DNA from: an uncultured Chloroflexales bacterium
GTDB taxonomy: Bacteria > Chloroflexota > Chloroflexia > Chloroflexales > Chloroflexaceae
Length of the DNA: 46,811 bases
Assembly: GCA_937967405.1 (NCBI GenBank)
Contig: CALCJV010000039.1
Span: 1 to 46,811 of the forward strand
Direction: 5' to 3'
Shown piece by piece: positions 33,040-41,084 of this stretch. Below the pieces are notes generated by a model that had not been told where the DNA came from, did not search any database, and saw nothing but the letters and a program-made list of their open reading frames with translations. The position numbers and the translations under genes are program-made. How positions within the stretch are numbered: position 1 is the stretch's first letter; each line of letters starts with the position of its first letter.

Positions 33040-34776
33040 TTACTCCGCAAATTCCAATACAACATAGCCGTCGCGTTCAGTTACAAAGCGCAGGCGTGGT
33101 TCCTGTTCAATTTGCTCAGCCAGTGCAGCCCACGTAGGCCCACGCCAGCCAGTGTAGGCTTGTGTGTCGAGGATGATGTAGCGGATGTGCAGGGTCTGAA
33201 GTTCGTGTAGGGCGGCTGCACTGGGAAAGTCGCGGGTTGCGTGCATATAGCGGCGATAGCTGCTGGGCATATGCCGTGAGTGCATAAACGCGGGAAGGTG
33301 TTTGCCGTGATAGAGCGAGCCGAACATGGCCCGGTAGTTGACGAGATCGTTTTCGGGCGGCAGAAAGGCGACTGCAAAATCATCGGGCTGAGCCGCCAGC
33401 CACGTATCTATGGCACGCGGGCCAAGCGCGGTGGTGCCGAGATTGGCGGGCAGCAAGTCGAGGCTAATCAGCCCCACCAGTAGCCCCAGCACGGCCAGCT
33501 GCCTCATGCGGCTCGGCTGGCGGGCAATGAGCCACGTCGCGCCTAAGCCTGCAAGCAGGGCGATAAAGAAGATGGTGATGATCCCAAACCGCGCCCAGAC
33601 GCGCATGCTGCCGAGTAGCGGCAACTGGGCAAGGTAGTAGGCTGGCAGCCAAAATGGGGCATCACGGCTGAGCGGGGCATTGTGCAGCCAGAGGTCTGTG
33701 CCGAGCGCAAAGACGAAGCCAACGAGGGCAGTGCCGAGCCAGACGCTGCGGTGCTGGCGCAGCTGCACGGGTGCATGCCAGTAGCCTAGTCCAGCGAGAA
33801 CTAGCGCAACAAGGCCAACATACAGGGTCTTTTCGCCGATGTAGGCCTCACTGCGGACGGTGGCCACGAGCTGGCCCCAGAGCGGGTGCGTGGTGGGGGG
33901 CAGCAGGAAGTTGAGCGGATCGGCGGACCACAGCCGGGTGCGGGCCACGCCGTAGGCGGCGTAGGTACTGAAGCTAGCAAGGTACGGCAGGGCTGAGAGC
34001 AGTGCGCCGATGCCGACACTGAAGGCAATTCGCCAGCCGGGCACCAGCAGGCTGAGGGGTTGCCGCCAACTGAGCAGGAGTGCGTAGGCCATGCCGGTTG
34101 TAAGGCAGATGATCAGATAGTATTGCGAGAGGAGACCAACGAGGAGCGTGGCCCCACCCACCAGCCACAGGCGCAGTTCGCCACGCTGGGGTTGGGCGAG
34201 GGCGTGGTGCAAAGCCCAGAAGAACAGCGGGATCGCTTGGGTGGAGATCAAGTTGAGCTGCCCGTAGCTACGGATGGTGCGGTAGGGCGCGAGCATAAAC
34301 AGGAGTCCGGCGATGATCGCCCCCGCCCGCGAGCCAGTCAGGGCTAGGAGCCAGAGGTAGGTGAAGTAGCCGGTAAGGATGTGGCTAGCGCAGATGATCA
34401 GATTGTAGCCAAAGACTGGCCCCAGTGCCCATGTTGCGGGCGCGGCAAGGATTACGCTCAAGAAAGGGGCATCGGTGCCAGTCAGCAGCAGATCATCGGG
34501 ATAGTTCAGGCGCGGGTCAACCAATGGCGACATGCCCATGCGTAGGGCTTGGGCCACCCAGCCGGTGATGTAGGCATATTGCAAATTATCGCCCGGCAAG
34601 CCGAGAATGTGGGTGCGTGGGCTAGCCAGCACCGGCGACATTGCGAGCAGAGCGATGCTGCCGAAGAACAGGAGCGGCAAGGTATCACGCCGCAACCAGC
34701 AGATCACCGCCGTCCATGCTGCGCCGATCCAGCCGCGTAGCTGGGACGCACGGGGAAGCCTACCTGTTATCTCCAT
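33040..34776 (-). CDS. Polytopic membrane protein, glycosyltransferase-C-like (YfhO-type)
   Basis: A 578-residue integral membrane protein with about 11-12 hydrophobic helices and a C-terminal extracytoplasmic part of about 130 residues. The early loop GLPGDNLQYAYITGWVAQAL holds an acidic residue pair position typical of GT-C enzymes that use polyprenyl-phosphate sugars. The later part (RVWARFGIITIFFIALLAGL, LPPENDLVNYRAMFGSLYHG) resembles YfhO/DUF6044-like proteins. It probably transfers sugar to a cell-surface polymer or protein; donor and acceptor are unknown. GAGAGGG upstream supports the start. It stands alone, with repeat-rich DNA upstream. Confidence 0.7.
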   Translation of the reverse strand: MEITGRLPRASQLRGWIGAAWTAVICWLRRDTLPLLFFGSIALLAMSPVLASPRTHILGLPGDNLQYAYITGWVAQALRMGMSPLVDPRLNYPDDLLLTGTDAPFLSVILAAPATWALGPVFGYNLIICASHILTGYFTYLWLLALTGSRAGAIIAGLLFMLAPYRTIRSYGQLNLISTQAIPLFFWALHHALAQPQRGELRLWLVGGATLLVGLLSQYYLIICLTTGMAYALLLSWRQPLSLLVPGWRIAFSVGIGALLSALPYLASFSTYAAYGVARTRLWSADPLNFLLPPTTHPLWGQLVATVRSEAYIGEKTLYVGLVALVLAGLGYWHAPVQLRQHRSVWLGTALVGFVFALGTDLWLHNAPLSRDAPFWLPAYYLAQLPLLGSMRVWARFGIITIFFIALLAGLGATWLIARQPSRMRQLAVLGLLVGLISLDLLPANLGTTALGPRAIDTWLAAQPDDFAVAFLPPENDLVNYRAMFGSLYHGKHLPAFMHSRHMPSSYRRYMHATRDFPSAAALHELQTLHIRYIILDTQAYTGWRGPTWAALAEQIEQEPRLRFVTERDGYVVLEFAE

Positions 34777-34792
34777 CAGCGCATGCCCTCTC

Positions 34793-34935
34793 GCACCTGA
34801 CCCCTACCAGCCTTCGCGTCGTTCGTAGTCTGCCTGCCCTGACCCCTGCTACCGTGCACCTGACCCCTACCAGCCTTCGTGTCCTGCGTGGTCTGCCGGC
34901 CTGTGTTGCCTAGCACCTGACCTCTGACACCCATC
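34793..34935. repeat. Extragenic repeat: two 46-bp direct copies plus a related tail
   Basis: Copies at 34793-34838 and 34856-34901 (63-bp period) share GCACCTGACCCCTACCAGCC then a TTCG-TG-rich part and GTCTGCC. The tail at 34913-34935 has CACCTGACCTCTGACACCC. Similar words, in the opposite orientation, lie at 36330-36375 on the other side of the deaminase and at 25286-25400. Confidence 0.65.
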
Positions 34936-34937
34936 AC

Positions 34938-36317
34938 CTACAGCGGATGCCGTGCCACCATTTCGGCAGCGATGGCATTGTGGCGGGCGATCAGCGCGGG
35001 CAGATCAAGCCCCTGTAATACCCCGTCGCGCAGCACCACCCGCCCATGAATAACCGACAGGTCTACCCGTTCAATCGCACACAGCAGCAACGCCGCCAGC
35101 GGATCATGCACCGCTCCGCCCGCCATCGCTAGTGTGTGCAGGTTCACGCCGATGATGTCGGCCGCTTTGCCAACGGCCAGCACACCCAACTCATCACGCC
35201 CCAAGACGGCGGCACTGCCGCGGGTCGCTAGCTGAAGGCCTTCGGCGACGCTGAAGCGTTCAGCCCCAAGCTGCACGCGCTGTAACAGCACGGCGGTGCG
35301 GGCTTCGTTGAGGATGTGCCCAGTATCGTTGCTAGCCGAGCCGTCTACACCGATGCCGACTTTCACACCGCGATCCAGCATATCGCGCACGCGGCAGATG
35401 CCCGAACCAAGCCGCATGTTCGAGGCTGGGCAATGGGCTACGCCCGTGCCTGTCGCGGCCAGCAAGCTGATTTCAGCATCGTTGAGAAAGATGGCGTGGG
35501 CCCACCACACATCTGCACCCGTCCAGCCTAGATCGTGCATATAGGCGGCGGGGCGTTTGCCAAAGCGGGCAAGGCAGAAAGCCTCCTCGTCGGCTGTTTC
35601 GGCAACGTGGGTGTGCAGCATCACCTTCGGGTAGGCCCGAGCGAGGCGGGCCGTCTCGCGCATCAGCTCCGGTGTGACCGAGAAGGGCGAGCAGGGCGCA
35701 AGCGCAATCCGCAACAACGCCCCCGGCTGCGGATCGTGGTACTGCTCGATCACCCGTTGGCAATCGCGCAGAATGTCTGCTTCGGATTGGACGACGTGAT
35801 CAGGCGGCAAGCCGCCTTGACTGCGCCCTAGCGACATCGAGCCGCGTGTGGCGTGGAAACGCATGCCCAAGGTCTGGGCGGCACGGATTTGGGCATCGAG
35901 CGTTGCGTCGTTGGGGAACAGGTACAGGTGATCGCTGCTGGTAGTGCAGCCAGAGCGGATCAGTTCGGCCATGGCCGTGAGGCTGCTGATGTAGATCGCC
36001 TCGTCGGTCAGCTCGCCCCAGATCGGGTAGAGCCGCACCAGCCAATCAAAGAGCTTATGGTCCTGTGCGCCGGGCACAGCGCGGGTCAGCGTTTGGTAGA
36101 AGTGGTGGTGGGTGTTGATCAAGCCCGGCAGCAACGCCAAGCCGCGGGCATCGAGGACCTCATCGGCGGTAGCTTCTACAGCCGGTGGTAGGTCGGGCGG
36201 AGCAAAGATCTGTGCGATCCAGCCATCGCGGATGAGGATGCTGCCGCCCGCAATGCGCGGACGGGTGGCATCCATCGTCAGCACGACATCAGCGTGCTTG
36301 AGGAGCAGGGTGGGCAT
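34938..36317 (-). CDS. 8-oxoguanine deaminase (SsnA/AtzB-type amidohydrolase)
   Basis: A 459-residue metal-dependent hydrolase predicted to convert 8-oxoguanine to urate plus ammonia, removing an oxidised base. The metal-site motif NTHHHFYQTLTRAVPGAQD lies near residue 70. SGCTTSSDHLYLFPN, FHATRGSMSLGRSQGGLPPD and APCSPFSVTPELM follow, then MLHTHVAET, HCPASNMRLGSGI and GVDGSASND. The SMSLGRSQGGLPPD block and the ASNDTGHILNEARTA segment are typical of 8-oxoguanine deaminases rather than generic triazine hydrolases. AAAGGAC before the ATG supports the start. The gene is flanked on both sides by repeat-rich extragenic DNA, so it may be a transferred or excisable unit. Confidence 0.88.
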   Translation of the reverse strand: MPTLLLKHADVVLTMDATRPRIAGGSILIRDGWIAQIFAPPDLPPAVEATADEVLDARGLALLPGLINTHHHFYQTLTRAVPGAQDHKLFDWLVRLYPIWGELTDEAIYISSLTAMAELIRSGCTTSSDHLYLFPNDATLDAQIRAAQTLGMRFHATRGSMSLGRSQGGLPPDHVVQSEADILRDCQRVIEQYHDPQPGALLRIALAPCSPFSVTPELMRETARLARAYPKVMLHTHVAETADEEAFCLARFGKRPAAYMHDLGWTGADVWWAHAIFLNDAEISLLAATGTGVAHCPASNMRLGSGICRVRDMLDRGVKVGIGVDGSASNDTGHILNEARTAVLLQRVQLGAERFSVAEGLQLATRGSAAVLGRDELGVLAVGKAADIIGVNLHTLAMAGGAVHDPLAALLLCAIERVDLSVIHGRVVLRDGVLQGLDLPALIARHNAIAAEMVARHPL

Positions 36318-36329
36318 CGGTTTGTCCTT

Positions 36330-36440
36330 TGTGTCAGGTGTCAGGGTTAGGTGTCAGGTAGCGGGTGTAAGGTGATCGGTAACACCCTATAGCTTTGCAG
36401 CTCACTCGTCACGCCTCCCTGATACCTAGCACCTGCCACC
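36330..36440. repeat. Extragenic repeat upstream of the 8-oxoguanine deaminase
   Basis: GTGTCAGGTGTCAGGG, then TTAGGTGTCAGGTAGCGGG, is a reiterated GGTGTCAGG word. Further right, CTGATACCTAGCACCTGCC repeats the complement word. The left part is inverted relative to the 34793-34935 repeat. Confidence 0.55.
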
Positions 36441-36451
36441 TATAACCGGCT

Positions 36452-37336
36452 TCAGCGTTCCTCAATCGTAATGGCGATAATCTCCTCGCCGGGCGTGGTG
36501 GCGGTCGCTGGGTCGCGCAGGGGGATGCCGTTTACGATCTCCTGCCCTTCGATCACCTCACCAAAGATAGTGTACTGGCCCGTCAAGTGTGGGGCGGGTG
36601 CAGTGGTGATGAAGAACTGCGAGCTGGCACTGTTGGGATCATTGGCGCGGGCCATGGCAAGGATGCCGGGCCGATCAAAGGCAACGTCATTGGTGAACTC
36701 AGCAGGCACATTGTAGCCTGCACCGCCCGTGCCATTGCCGAGTGGGTCGCCACCTTGGGCCATAAAGCCCTCAATCACGCGATGCCATGTCAGCCCATTG
36801 TAGAAGCCTTGCTTGGCGAGGAACACAAAGCTGTTCACTGTTTGGGGGGCAAGGTCGGGGCGAAGCTTGGCGACAATCTCACCCCGCGGGGTCGTGATTG
36901 TGGCGATGTACTCGCGGCTTGGGTCAATCGTCATGGGTGGTGGCTCAGTGAAGGTGGGGCGGCTTGCAGGTGCATCTACCGCCGCCGTATTTGGAGCAGC
37001 GGTGGAGACTAGTGCCTGTTCAGTCAAGGTTTGCAGGGCGAGATCGTTGATTGCGGCGGGAACTTCATTTGGAACCACCGCCTGTTCGGTGGGGTTGCCG
37101 CGCCCAAACAGCATAAAGCCGAGCAAGGCCAGCACCCCCAGCACGGCTGCACCGGAGAGAATGGCCGGCCAGTTGGGGTTGGACTTGGGATTGGCACGGG
37201 CCGCAGTGGGGCGGGCTTTGCCGGTTGGCGGTGCGAGAGGGGCCGTTTTGCTCGCGGGGGCGGCAGTGGGCTGCACCGATTTGGGCAGAGCGACGGTGCC
37301 CTTCTGCCGGCCACGACGGCGTTGTGAACGACTCAC
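36452..37336 (-). CDS. Membrane-anchored cyclophilin-type peptidyl-prolyl isomerase
   Basis: A 294-residue protein. A basic, Pro/Ala-rich cytoplasmic N-terminus (about 1-55) precedes one membrane helix (WPAILSGAAVLGVLALLGFML), a linker of about 60 residues and a cyclophilin domain (about 140-294) on the outside. The domain shows FVFLAKQGFYNGLTWHRVIE, FMAQGGDP and MARANDPNSASSQFFI. The catalytic Arg of the HRVI motif is present; WHRVI replaces the usual FHRVI. The start codon is GTG at 37336 with AAGGAG 8 bases upstream. It probably folds exported proteins. Confidence 0.9.
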   Translation of the reverse strand: MSRSQRRRGRQKGTVALPKSVQPTAAPASKTAPLAPPTGKARPTAARANPKSNPNWPAILSGAAVLGVLALLGFMLFGRGNPTEQAVVPNEVPAAINDLALQTLTEQALVSTAAPNTAAVDAPASRPTFTEPPPMTIDPSREYIATITTPRGEIVAKLRPDLAPQTVNSFVFLAKQGFYNGLTWHRVIEGFMAQGGDPLGNGTGGAGYNVPAEFTNDVAFDRPGILAMARANDPNSASSQFFITTAPAPHLTGQYTIFGEVIEGQEIVNGIPLRDPATATTPGEEIIAITIEER

Positions 37337-37394
37337 GGGAACTCTCCTTTATAAGCTGGTCCTAAGTAATCGGCGAATCCATACCTTGAGGAAT

Positions 37395-37403
37395 AGTATA
37401 GCA
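37395..37403 (-). promoter_or_regulatory. Extended -10 promoter of the cyclophilin gene (TGC-TATACT)
   Basis: Minus strand TGCTATACT, hexamer at 37400-37395. The start near 37388 leaves about 50 bases before the GTG at 37336. Confidence 0.5.
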
Positions 37404-37406
37404 CGC

Positions 37407-39521
37407 TCAAGGGGTAGCTGCTGCAACCACGCGCATATCCTCGATCAGGAGATGCAACATACGCTCATCGCGGGGATCGCCCAGCACGCTGGCTGGCAGG
37501 GGTGGCTCAGCAATCGTGAAGGTGAGGACCGAATCACCGGCAGGCAGCCACACCGGCCCCACCTGTATCTCGCGTTCGGCCGTAATCACTGGTGCGGCTA
37601 TGGCTGTGCCATTGAGGTGCAGCGTCAGCGTGGTGGTGGGCTGGACACTGGCGGCGACGCGAAAGCTGAGCATGGCCGCCTGTGGCTGCTTAGCCTCGAG
37701 ATGAAGTGTGGCGGGGGCGAGCATCCAATAGAGCGGCTGTGCCGCTTGCTTTTCGCAGGGATACCAACCAGAACCATAGGTCAGACGGATATTGGTGATT
37801 GGAGGACGTTTGCCGTAAATGTAGACCTCACCGATAGCAGCACCATTGGGAGGGATCGGGTTGCGAATCACGATCTGGAGAAAGCGCGTTGATACCGGCG
37901 CGAAGGCAATTTCCTGCAACCGTTGTTGGTCACTGCGGTAGTGCTGGTTTGTGACGGGCAACCAGCAATTCCCATCGGTGGAAACGGTGACATCGAGGTC
38001 AAATGGTGGAAAGGGCTGGGTCAGATCATGCACGAACGTAACCCGCTCGATAGTATTGACCTGTGCCATATCAATCAGCAGGCGCGTGCCTGACGGGAGA
38101 TTAGGCGGCAGTGACACTCCGGTGTAGACCAATCCGTCACGCAACAAAGGATTGTACAGTGGGGTGGCGGTGAAGTGGTACGCGGCACTGTCCGCAGCGC
38201 GAATGGTCATCTGCCAGCGAAACCGCTCAAGTACCTGTTGTGGATCGGGGGTTGGTTTGGCAAGCTGGGCATAGCCATACAACCCGCCCACAAACACCAA
38301 CGGGATGGCTAGCCCGCCAGCGATACGCCAACGTTCACGGGCATCCCGCAGATCGCTCTGCACAAGGGTGATGACCCCGACGACCCCCGCCGTAATCAGG
38401 AAGGGGATCCATGGCAGGAAGAACCGCATCGCGTTGTATTTGATGTGCTCCTGCCCCGTAAATTCATAGGTTCCATAGTAGCCAAGGGCGAGCAAGAAAC
38501 TTGCCCCTGCCGCGCCAGTGAGTGCCGGACGAGCCTGTGCCATGGTGAGTAGGCCTAGCCCGACGAAGATCAGGATGAAGAGGGCAGCGGCAAAACTAGG
38601 TACATCCGGCTCATAGATTGCATTCTGATAGAATACGTGGGGATTGATGAACATGCTAAACAGGTGATAGCCGAGAAAATCCCACGAACGGCTCTCTAGC
38701 CCGGCAACACTGTTGCCAAATGCGGGGCTAGGCACATGGTGGTAGGGCGTGATGAAGGGTGAGCCAAAAGCAACCTGATGCACATAGCCGGTGAAGATGA
38801 CGAGCGGCAGCGATGCCACCCCCGCCACCACTGCGAGGGTGAAGCGTTCGCGCCATGTAGGGGCAAGGTTGTACAGCACCAGCAGCGCAAGCGGGATCAA
38901 CAGAAGGACATCGCCGTAGCGGGTTGCTAGCACCCAACTCATCAACACGCCTACGGCCACCGCACCCGCCAAACGCCAGCGGGGGCCAACATCGCTGAGG
39001 ATGAGCAGGCTCATGCAGGCAAACGCAACAACCGTGTTATTCCATGTGTTGGCGAAGAACCCGGCGAAATGCGTGCTGTGGCTCAAGAGGATGATTGCCA
39101 GCACGCTGATTTCAAGCGGTACGAACCAGTGCAACAGGCGCAACGTCAGCAGCATCGTGCCCACATACAGCAGCAGCATAGGTAGCAGGAACGGGTCATT
39201 CGGCATCAGTACCGTGAATGGGGCAATGAATAACGCCATGCCGGGCCCGTGCTGCACCGTGCTGATCTGGCCGTGGATTAGCTCGGCGGCGAGGGTTGCA
39301 TAGCTCTGTTGATCAAACCAGCCATACCAGCCGGTATCAACGCCCGCCCGCCAGCGAGGGTGGAAGGGGCTATTCCAGCGCAGAAATAGGAAATGAGCGA
39401 TACTGTACAGGGCCACAAATAGGACTGCGCGGCGCAGGGCAAACGCGGGCGATCTATCTGCCAGTGGCGGGGGGATGTGGGCTTGGCTTGGGGGGGGCAG
39501 ATTGTCAGTACTAGTTGGCAT
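37407..39521 (-). CDS. GT-C-like membrane glycosyltransferase with C-terminal beta-sandwich domains
   Basis: A 704-residue protein. Residues about 25-430 hold roughly 11 membrane helices with a large first loop (FHPRWRAGVDTGWYGWFDQQ), which matches the PMT/ArnT-type layout with an Asp in the first extracytoplasmic loop. The C-terminal 270 residues are soluble and beta-rich (LDVTVSTDGNCWLPVTNQHY, ARFLQIVIRNP-like TRFLQIVIRNP). They resemble a discoidin/F5-8-type carbohydrate-binding domain followed by a second sandwich. It probably glycosylates surface molecules. There is no Shine-Dalgarno sequence, and the nearest -10 is only about 10 bases upstream of the ATG, so leaderless translation is possible. 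Confidence 0.72.
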   Translation of the reverse strand: MPTSTDNLPPPSQAHIPPPLADRSPAFALRRAVLFVALYSIAHFLFLRWNSPFHPRWRAGVDTGWYGWFDQQSYATLAAELIHGQISTVQHGPGMALFIAPFTVLMPNDPFLLPMLLLYVGTMLLTLRLLHWFVPLEISVLAIILLSHSTHFAGFFANTWNNTVVAFACMSLLILSDVGPRWRLAGAVAVGVLMSWVLATRYGDVLLLIPLALLVLYNLAPTWRERFTLAVVAGVASLPLVIFTGYVHQVAFGSPFITPYHHVPSPAFGNSVAGLESRSWDFLGYHLFSMFINPHVFYQNAIYEPDVPSFAAALFILIFVGLGLLTMAQARPALTGAAGASFLLALGYYGTYEFTGQEHIKYNAMRFFLPWIPFLITAGVVGVITLVQSDLRDARERWRIAGGLAIPLVFVGGLYGYAQLAKPTPDPQQVLERFRWQMTIRAADSAAYHFTATPLYNPLLRDGLVYTGVSLPPNLPSGTRLLIDMAQVNTIERVTFVHDLTQPFPPFDLDVTVSTDGNCWLPVTNQHYRSDQQRLQEIAFAPVSTRFLQIVIRNPIPPNGAAIGEVYIYGKRPPITNIRLTYGSGWYPCEKQAAQPLYWMLAPATLHLEAKQPQAAMLSFRVAASVQPTTTLTLHLNGTAIAAPVITAEREIQVGPVWLPAGDSVLTFTIAEPPLPASVLGDPRDERMLHLLIEDMRVVAAATP

Positions 39522-39530
39522 TGCGTGGTG

Positions 39531-39539
39531 AGTATACCA
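39531..39539 (-). promoter_or_regulatory. Promoter-proximal copy of a duplicated extended -10 (TGG-TATACT)
   Basis: Minus strand CTATGGTATACT, hexamer at 39536-39531. A start at about 39524 would leave about 3 bases before the ATG at 39521. Confidence 0.5.
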
Positions 39540-39597
39540 TAGCGTGTTGGGTCTGTGGAGCAGGTTATGGGCTAGGCTGATCCGCTGTTCGGCTGCA

Positions 39598-39606
39598 AGT
39601 ATACCA
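39598..39606 (-). promoter_or_regulatory. Distal copy of the duplicated extended -10 (TGG-TATACT)
   Basis: The same CTATGGTATACT lies 67 bp further upstream, embedded in a longer imperfect duplication (about 39531-39575 and 39598-39642). A start here would give a leader of about 70 bases. Confidence 0.45.
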
Positions 39607-39697
39607 TAGCTTGGTTGCGGATTGGCTATGGGCTACGGCTTCATCTGCGCTTAAGCCTTGCACCTTGCGCGAAGTGTTATACTCTTAAGCAACGGAC

Positions 39698-39757
39698 GGA
39701 AATGGCGGCAAGTGATATGAGCAACCGTTGGAAATGAAGGCAAGTGATATGCAACGG
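39698..39757 (+). repeat. 32-bp tandem duplication forming an 11-codon leader frame before the DUF305 gene
   Basis: GGAAATG-NN-GGCAAGTGATATG occurs at 39698-39719 and 39730-39751, period 32. The first copy opens a frame at 39702 (MAASDMSNRWK) whose TGA overlaps an ATG at 39734-39736 in the frame of the lipoprotein (ATGA). A TATACT lies just upstream at 39678-39683. Confidence 0.6.
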
Positions 39758-40318
39758 ATGATACAACAGATGATGATCGTGGGTCTGCTGATTGGGATGC
39801 TTGGTGCGTGTGCCGCACCCGCTCCCCCAGCAGCGGATACACCGGAACAGCGCGGGCACGCTGGACATGGGCTGGGCACGAGCGACGAACCCTACGACGC
39901 ACTGTTCATTGATAGTATGATCGTGCATCATCAAGGCGCACTGGATATGGCTGAAGCTGCTCTCGCTGAAGCCCAACGCCCAGAACTGCGTGAGCTGGCG
40001 GCGGCTATTCTCGCTACGCAGCAAGCTGAGATCGAGCAGCTGCAAGCGTGGCGGGCGCAGTGGTACCCCGATCTGCCGCCCACCAGTGGCATGGAGCTGG
40101 ATATGGGCCCAATGGAAGTTGCCACCGATAGCCCCGATCCATTTGAGCTGCGCTTCATTGATGCGATGATCCCCCATCACGAAGGGGCGGTGCAGATGGC
40201 TGAGGATGCCCTGAACAATGCCGAACACGCCGAACTGAAAGCGATGGCAACGGAGATTATCGCGGCGCAGCAAGCCGAGATTGGGCAGATGCGCCGGTGG
40301 CGCGAACAGTGGCAGTAG
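39749..40318 (+). CDS. DUF305-family lipoprotein with two four-His-type helical modules
   Basis: About 189 residues. A short signal peptide ends in the lipobox LGAC (MIVGLLIGMLGAC), so it is a lipoprotein. Two DUF305 halves follow: DALFIDSMIVHHQGALDMAE and ELRFIDAMIPHHEGAVQMAE, each with the MI-HH motif, and each ends in a Q-x-E-I helix (QQAEIEQLQAWR, QQAEIGQMRRWR). The HH-x(5)-MA patterns suggest a metal-binding, ferritin-like helical protein, often linked with copper. Candidate starts are 39734, 39749 and 39758; 39749 has AAGG upstream and gives a normal signal length. The gene precedes ridA by 53 bp. Confidence 0.88.
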   Translation: MQRMIQQMMIVGLLIGMLGACAAPAPPAADTPEQRGHAGHGLGTSDEPYDALFIDSMIVHHQGALDMAEAALAEAQRPELRELAAAILATQQAEIEQLQAWRAQWYPDLPPTSGMELDMGPMEVATDSPDPFELRFIDAMIPHHEGAVQMAEDALNNAEHAELKAMATEIIAAQQAEIGQMRRWREQWQ

Positions 40319-40371
40319 CCACGTCTGGTCTGTGTGCCATTGTGTAGCCCAAGTATGAAGGAGAAACATCC

Positions 40372-40767
40372 ATGACCCGCACTGTGATTCATGCCGCGCA
40401 CGCGCCGGCGGCCGTAGGCCCCTATTCACACGCGATCCGCACTGAGCAGTTCGTCTTTGCCTCTGGGCAGGTGCCGCTTGATCCCGCGACCAACCAACTC
40501 GTCACCGGCGATGTGGCCGCCCAGACGCGACAGGTTCTCCTCAATGTGCAGGCGATCCTGACCGCAGCGGGCACATCGCTGGCCAACGTGGTCAAGACGA
40601 CCGTATTTCTGGCCGATATGGCCGACTTCGCCGCGATGAATGCCGTCTATGCCGAGTTCTTCCCTGCCGATCCGCCGGCCCGTTCGACGGTTCAAGTTGC
40701 AGCCCTGCCACTCGGCGCACAGGTTGAGATCGAAGTCGTTGCGTTGGTGGCCGCGCAGCCGGCCTGA
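40372..40767 (+). CDS. ridA: RidA family enamine/imine deaminase
   Basis: A 131-residue trimeric RidA (YjgF/YER057c/UK114) protein that hydrolyses reactive enamines from PLP enzymes. The motifs are APAAVGPYSHAI, FASGQVPLDP, NVQAILTAAG, VVKTTVFLADMADFAAMN, and PPARSTVQVAALPLGAQVE, which carries the substrate-binding Arg. Length is standard. AAGGAG with good spacing precedes the ATG. Confidence 0.93.
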   Translation: MTRTVIHAAHAPAAVGPYSHAIRTEQFVFASGQVPLDPATNQLVTGDVAAQTRQVLLNVQAILTAAGTSLANVVKTTVFLADMADFAAMNAVYAEFFPADPPARSTVQVAALPLGAQVEIEVVALVAAQPA

Positions 40768-41084
40768 TCTGGCCCGCTTGCCCCGACCGTGATGCTTGGG
40801 TGTGCAGGGGCGGCGTTAAGCTATGGTATAATTTGGGAAACATTCTCGCAAGCATGCGTCAACTGGCGGAACCAAACGTGAGCTTCGCTGGGTGTGGCTG
40901 GCGTGCAGCTACACGTATCTTCGTCGTAGCAATGGTGCTGCTTAGCTCTTAAAGATTGATCAACCGCGCATGTTCTGAACGAGGGTAACGACCCAGACAG
41001 CAGGGTGATGCTGTCACATCGTTAAGATAAGGCAAGGCCCGCATACCAAACTGAACCGCGATAGCCGTGTAAGGAGGAATACGA
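40768..41084. other. 317-bp non-coding stretch: promoter and structured leader of the phaE-phaC unit
   Basis: No gene is visible. An extended -10 (40824-40832) would start a leader of about 245 bases. Two hairpins lie in it: GTGTGGCT/AGCTACAC (40896-40918, one G-U pair) and a perfect 7-bp GACAGCA/TGCTGTC with loop GGGTGA (40996-41015). AAGGAGG precedes the phaE ATG. No known riboswitch family was recognised. Confidence 0.6.
40824..40832 (+). promoter_or_regulatory. Extended -10 promoter of phaE-phaC (TGG-TATAAT)
   Basis: CTATGGTATAAT ends at 40832. The hexamer is perfect, and TGG precedes it. No clear -35. The start is near 40839. Confidence 0.55.

Noticed and set aside
34793-34935. CRISPR array suggested by the spaced direct copies
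   Set aside because: Only two copies with a short, repeat-like interval, no uniform spacers and no cas gene in the window.
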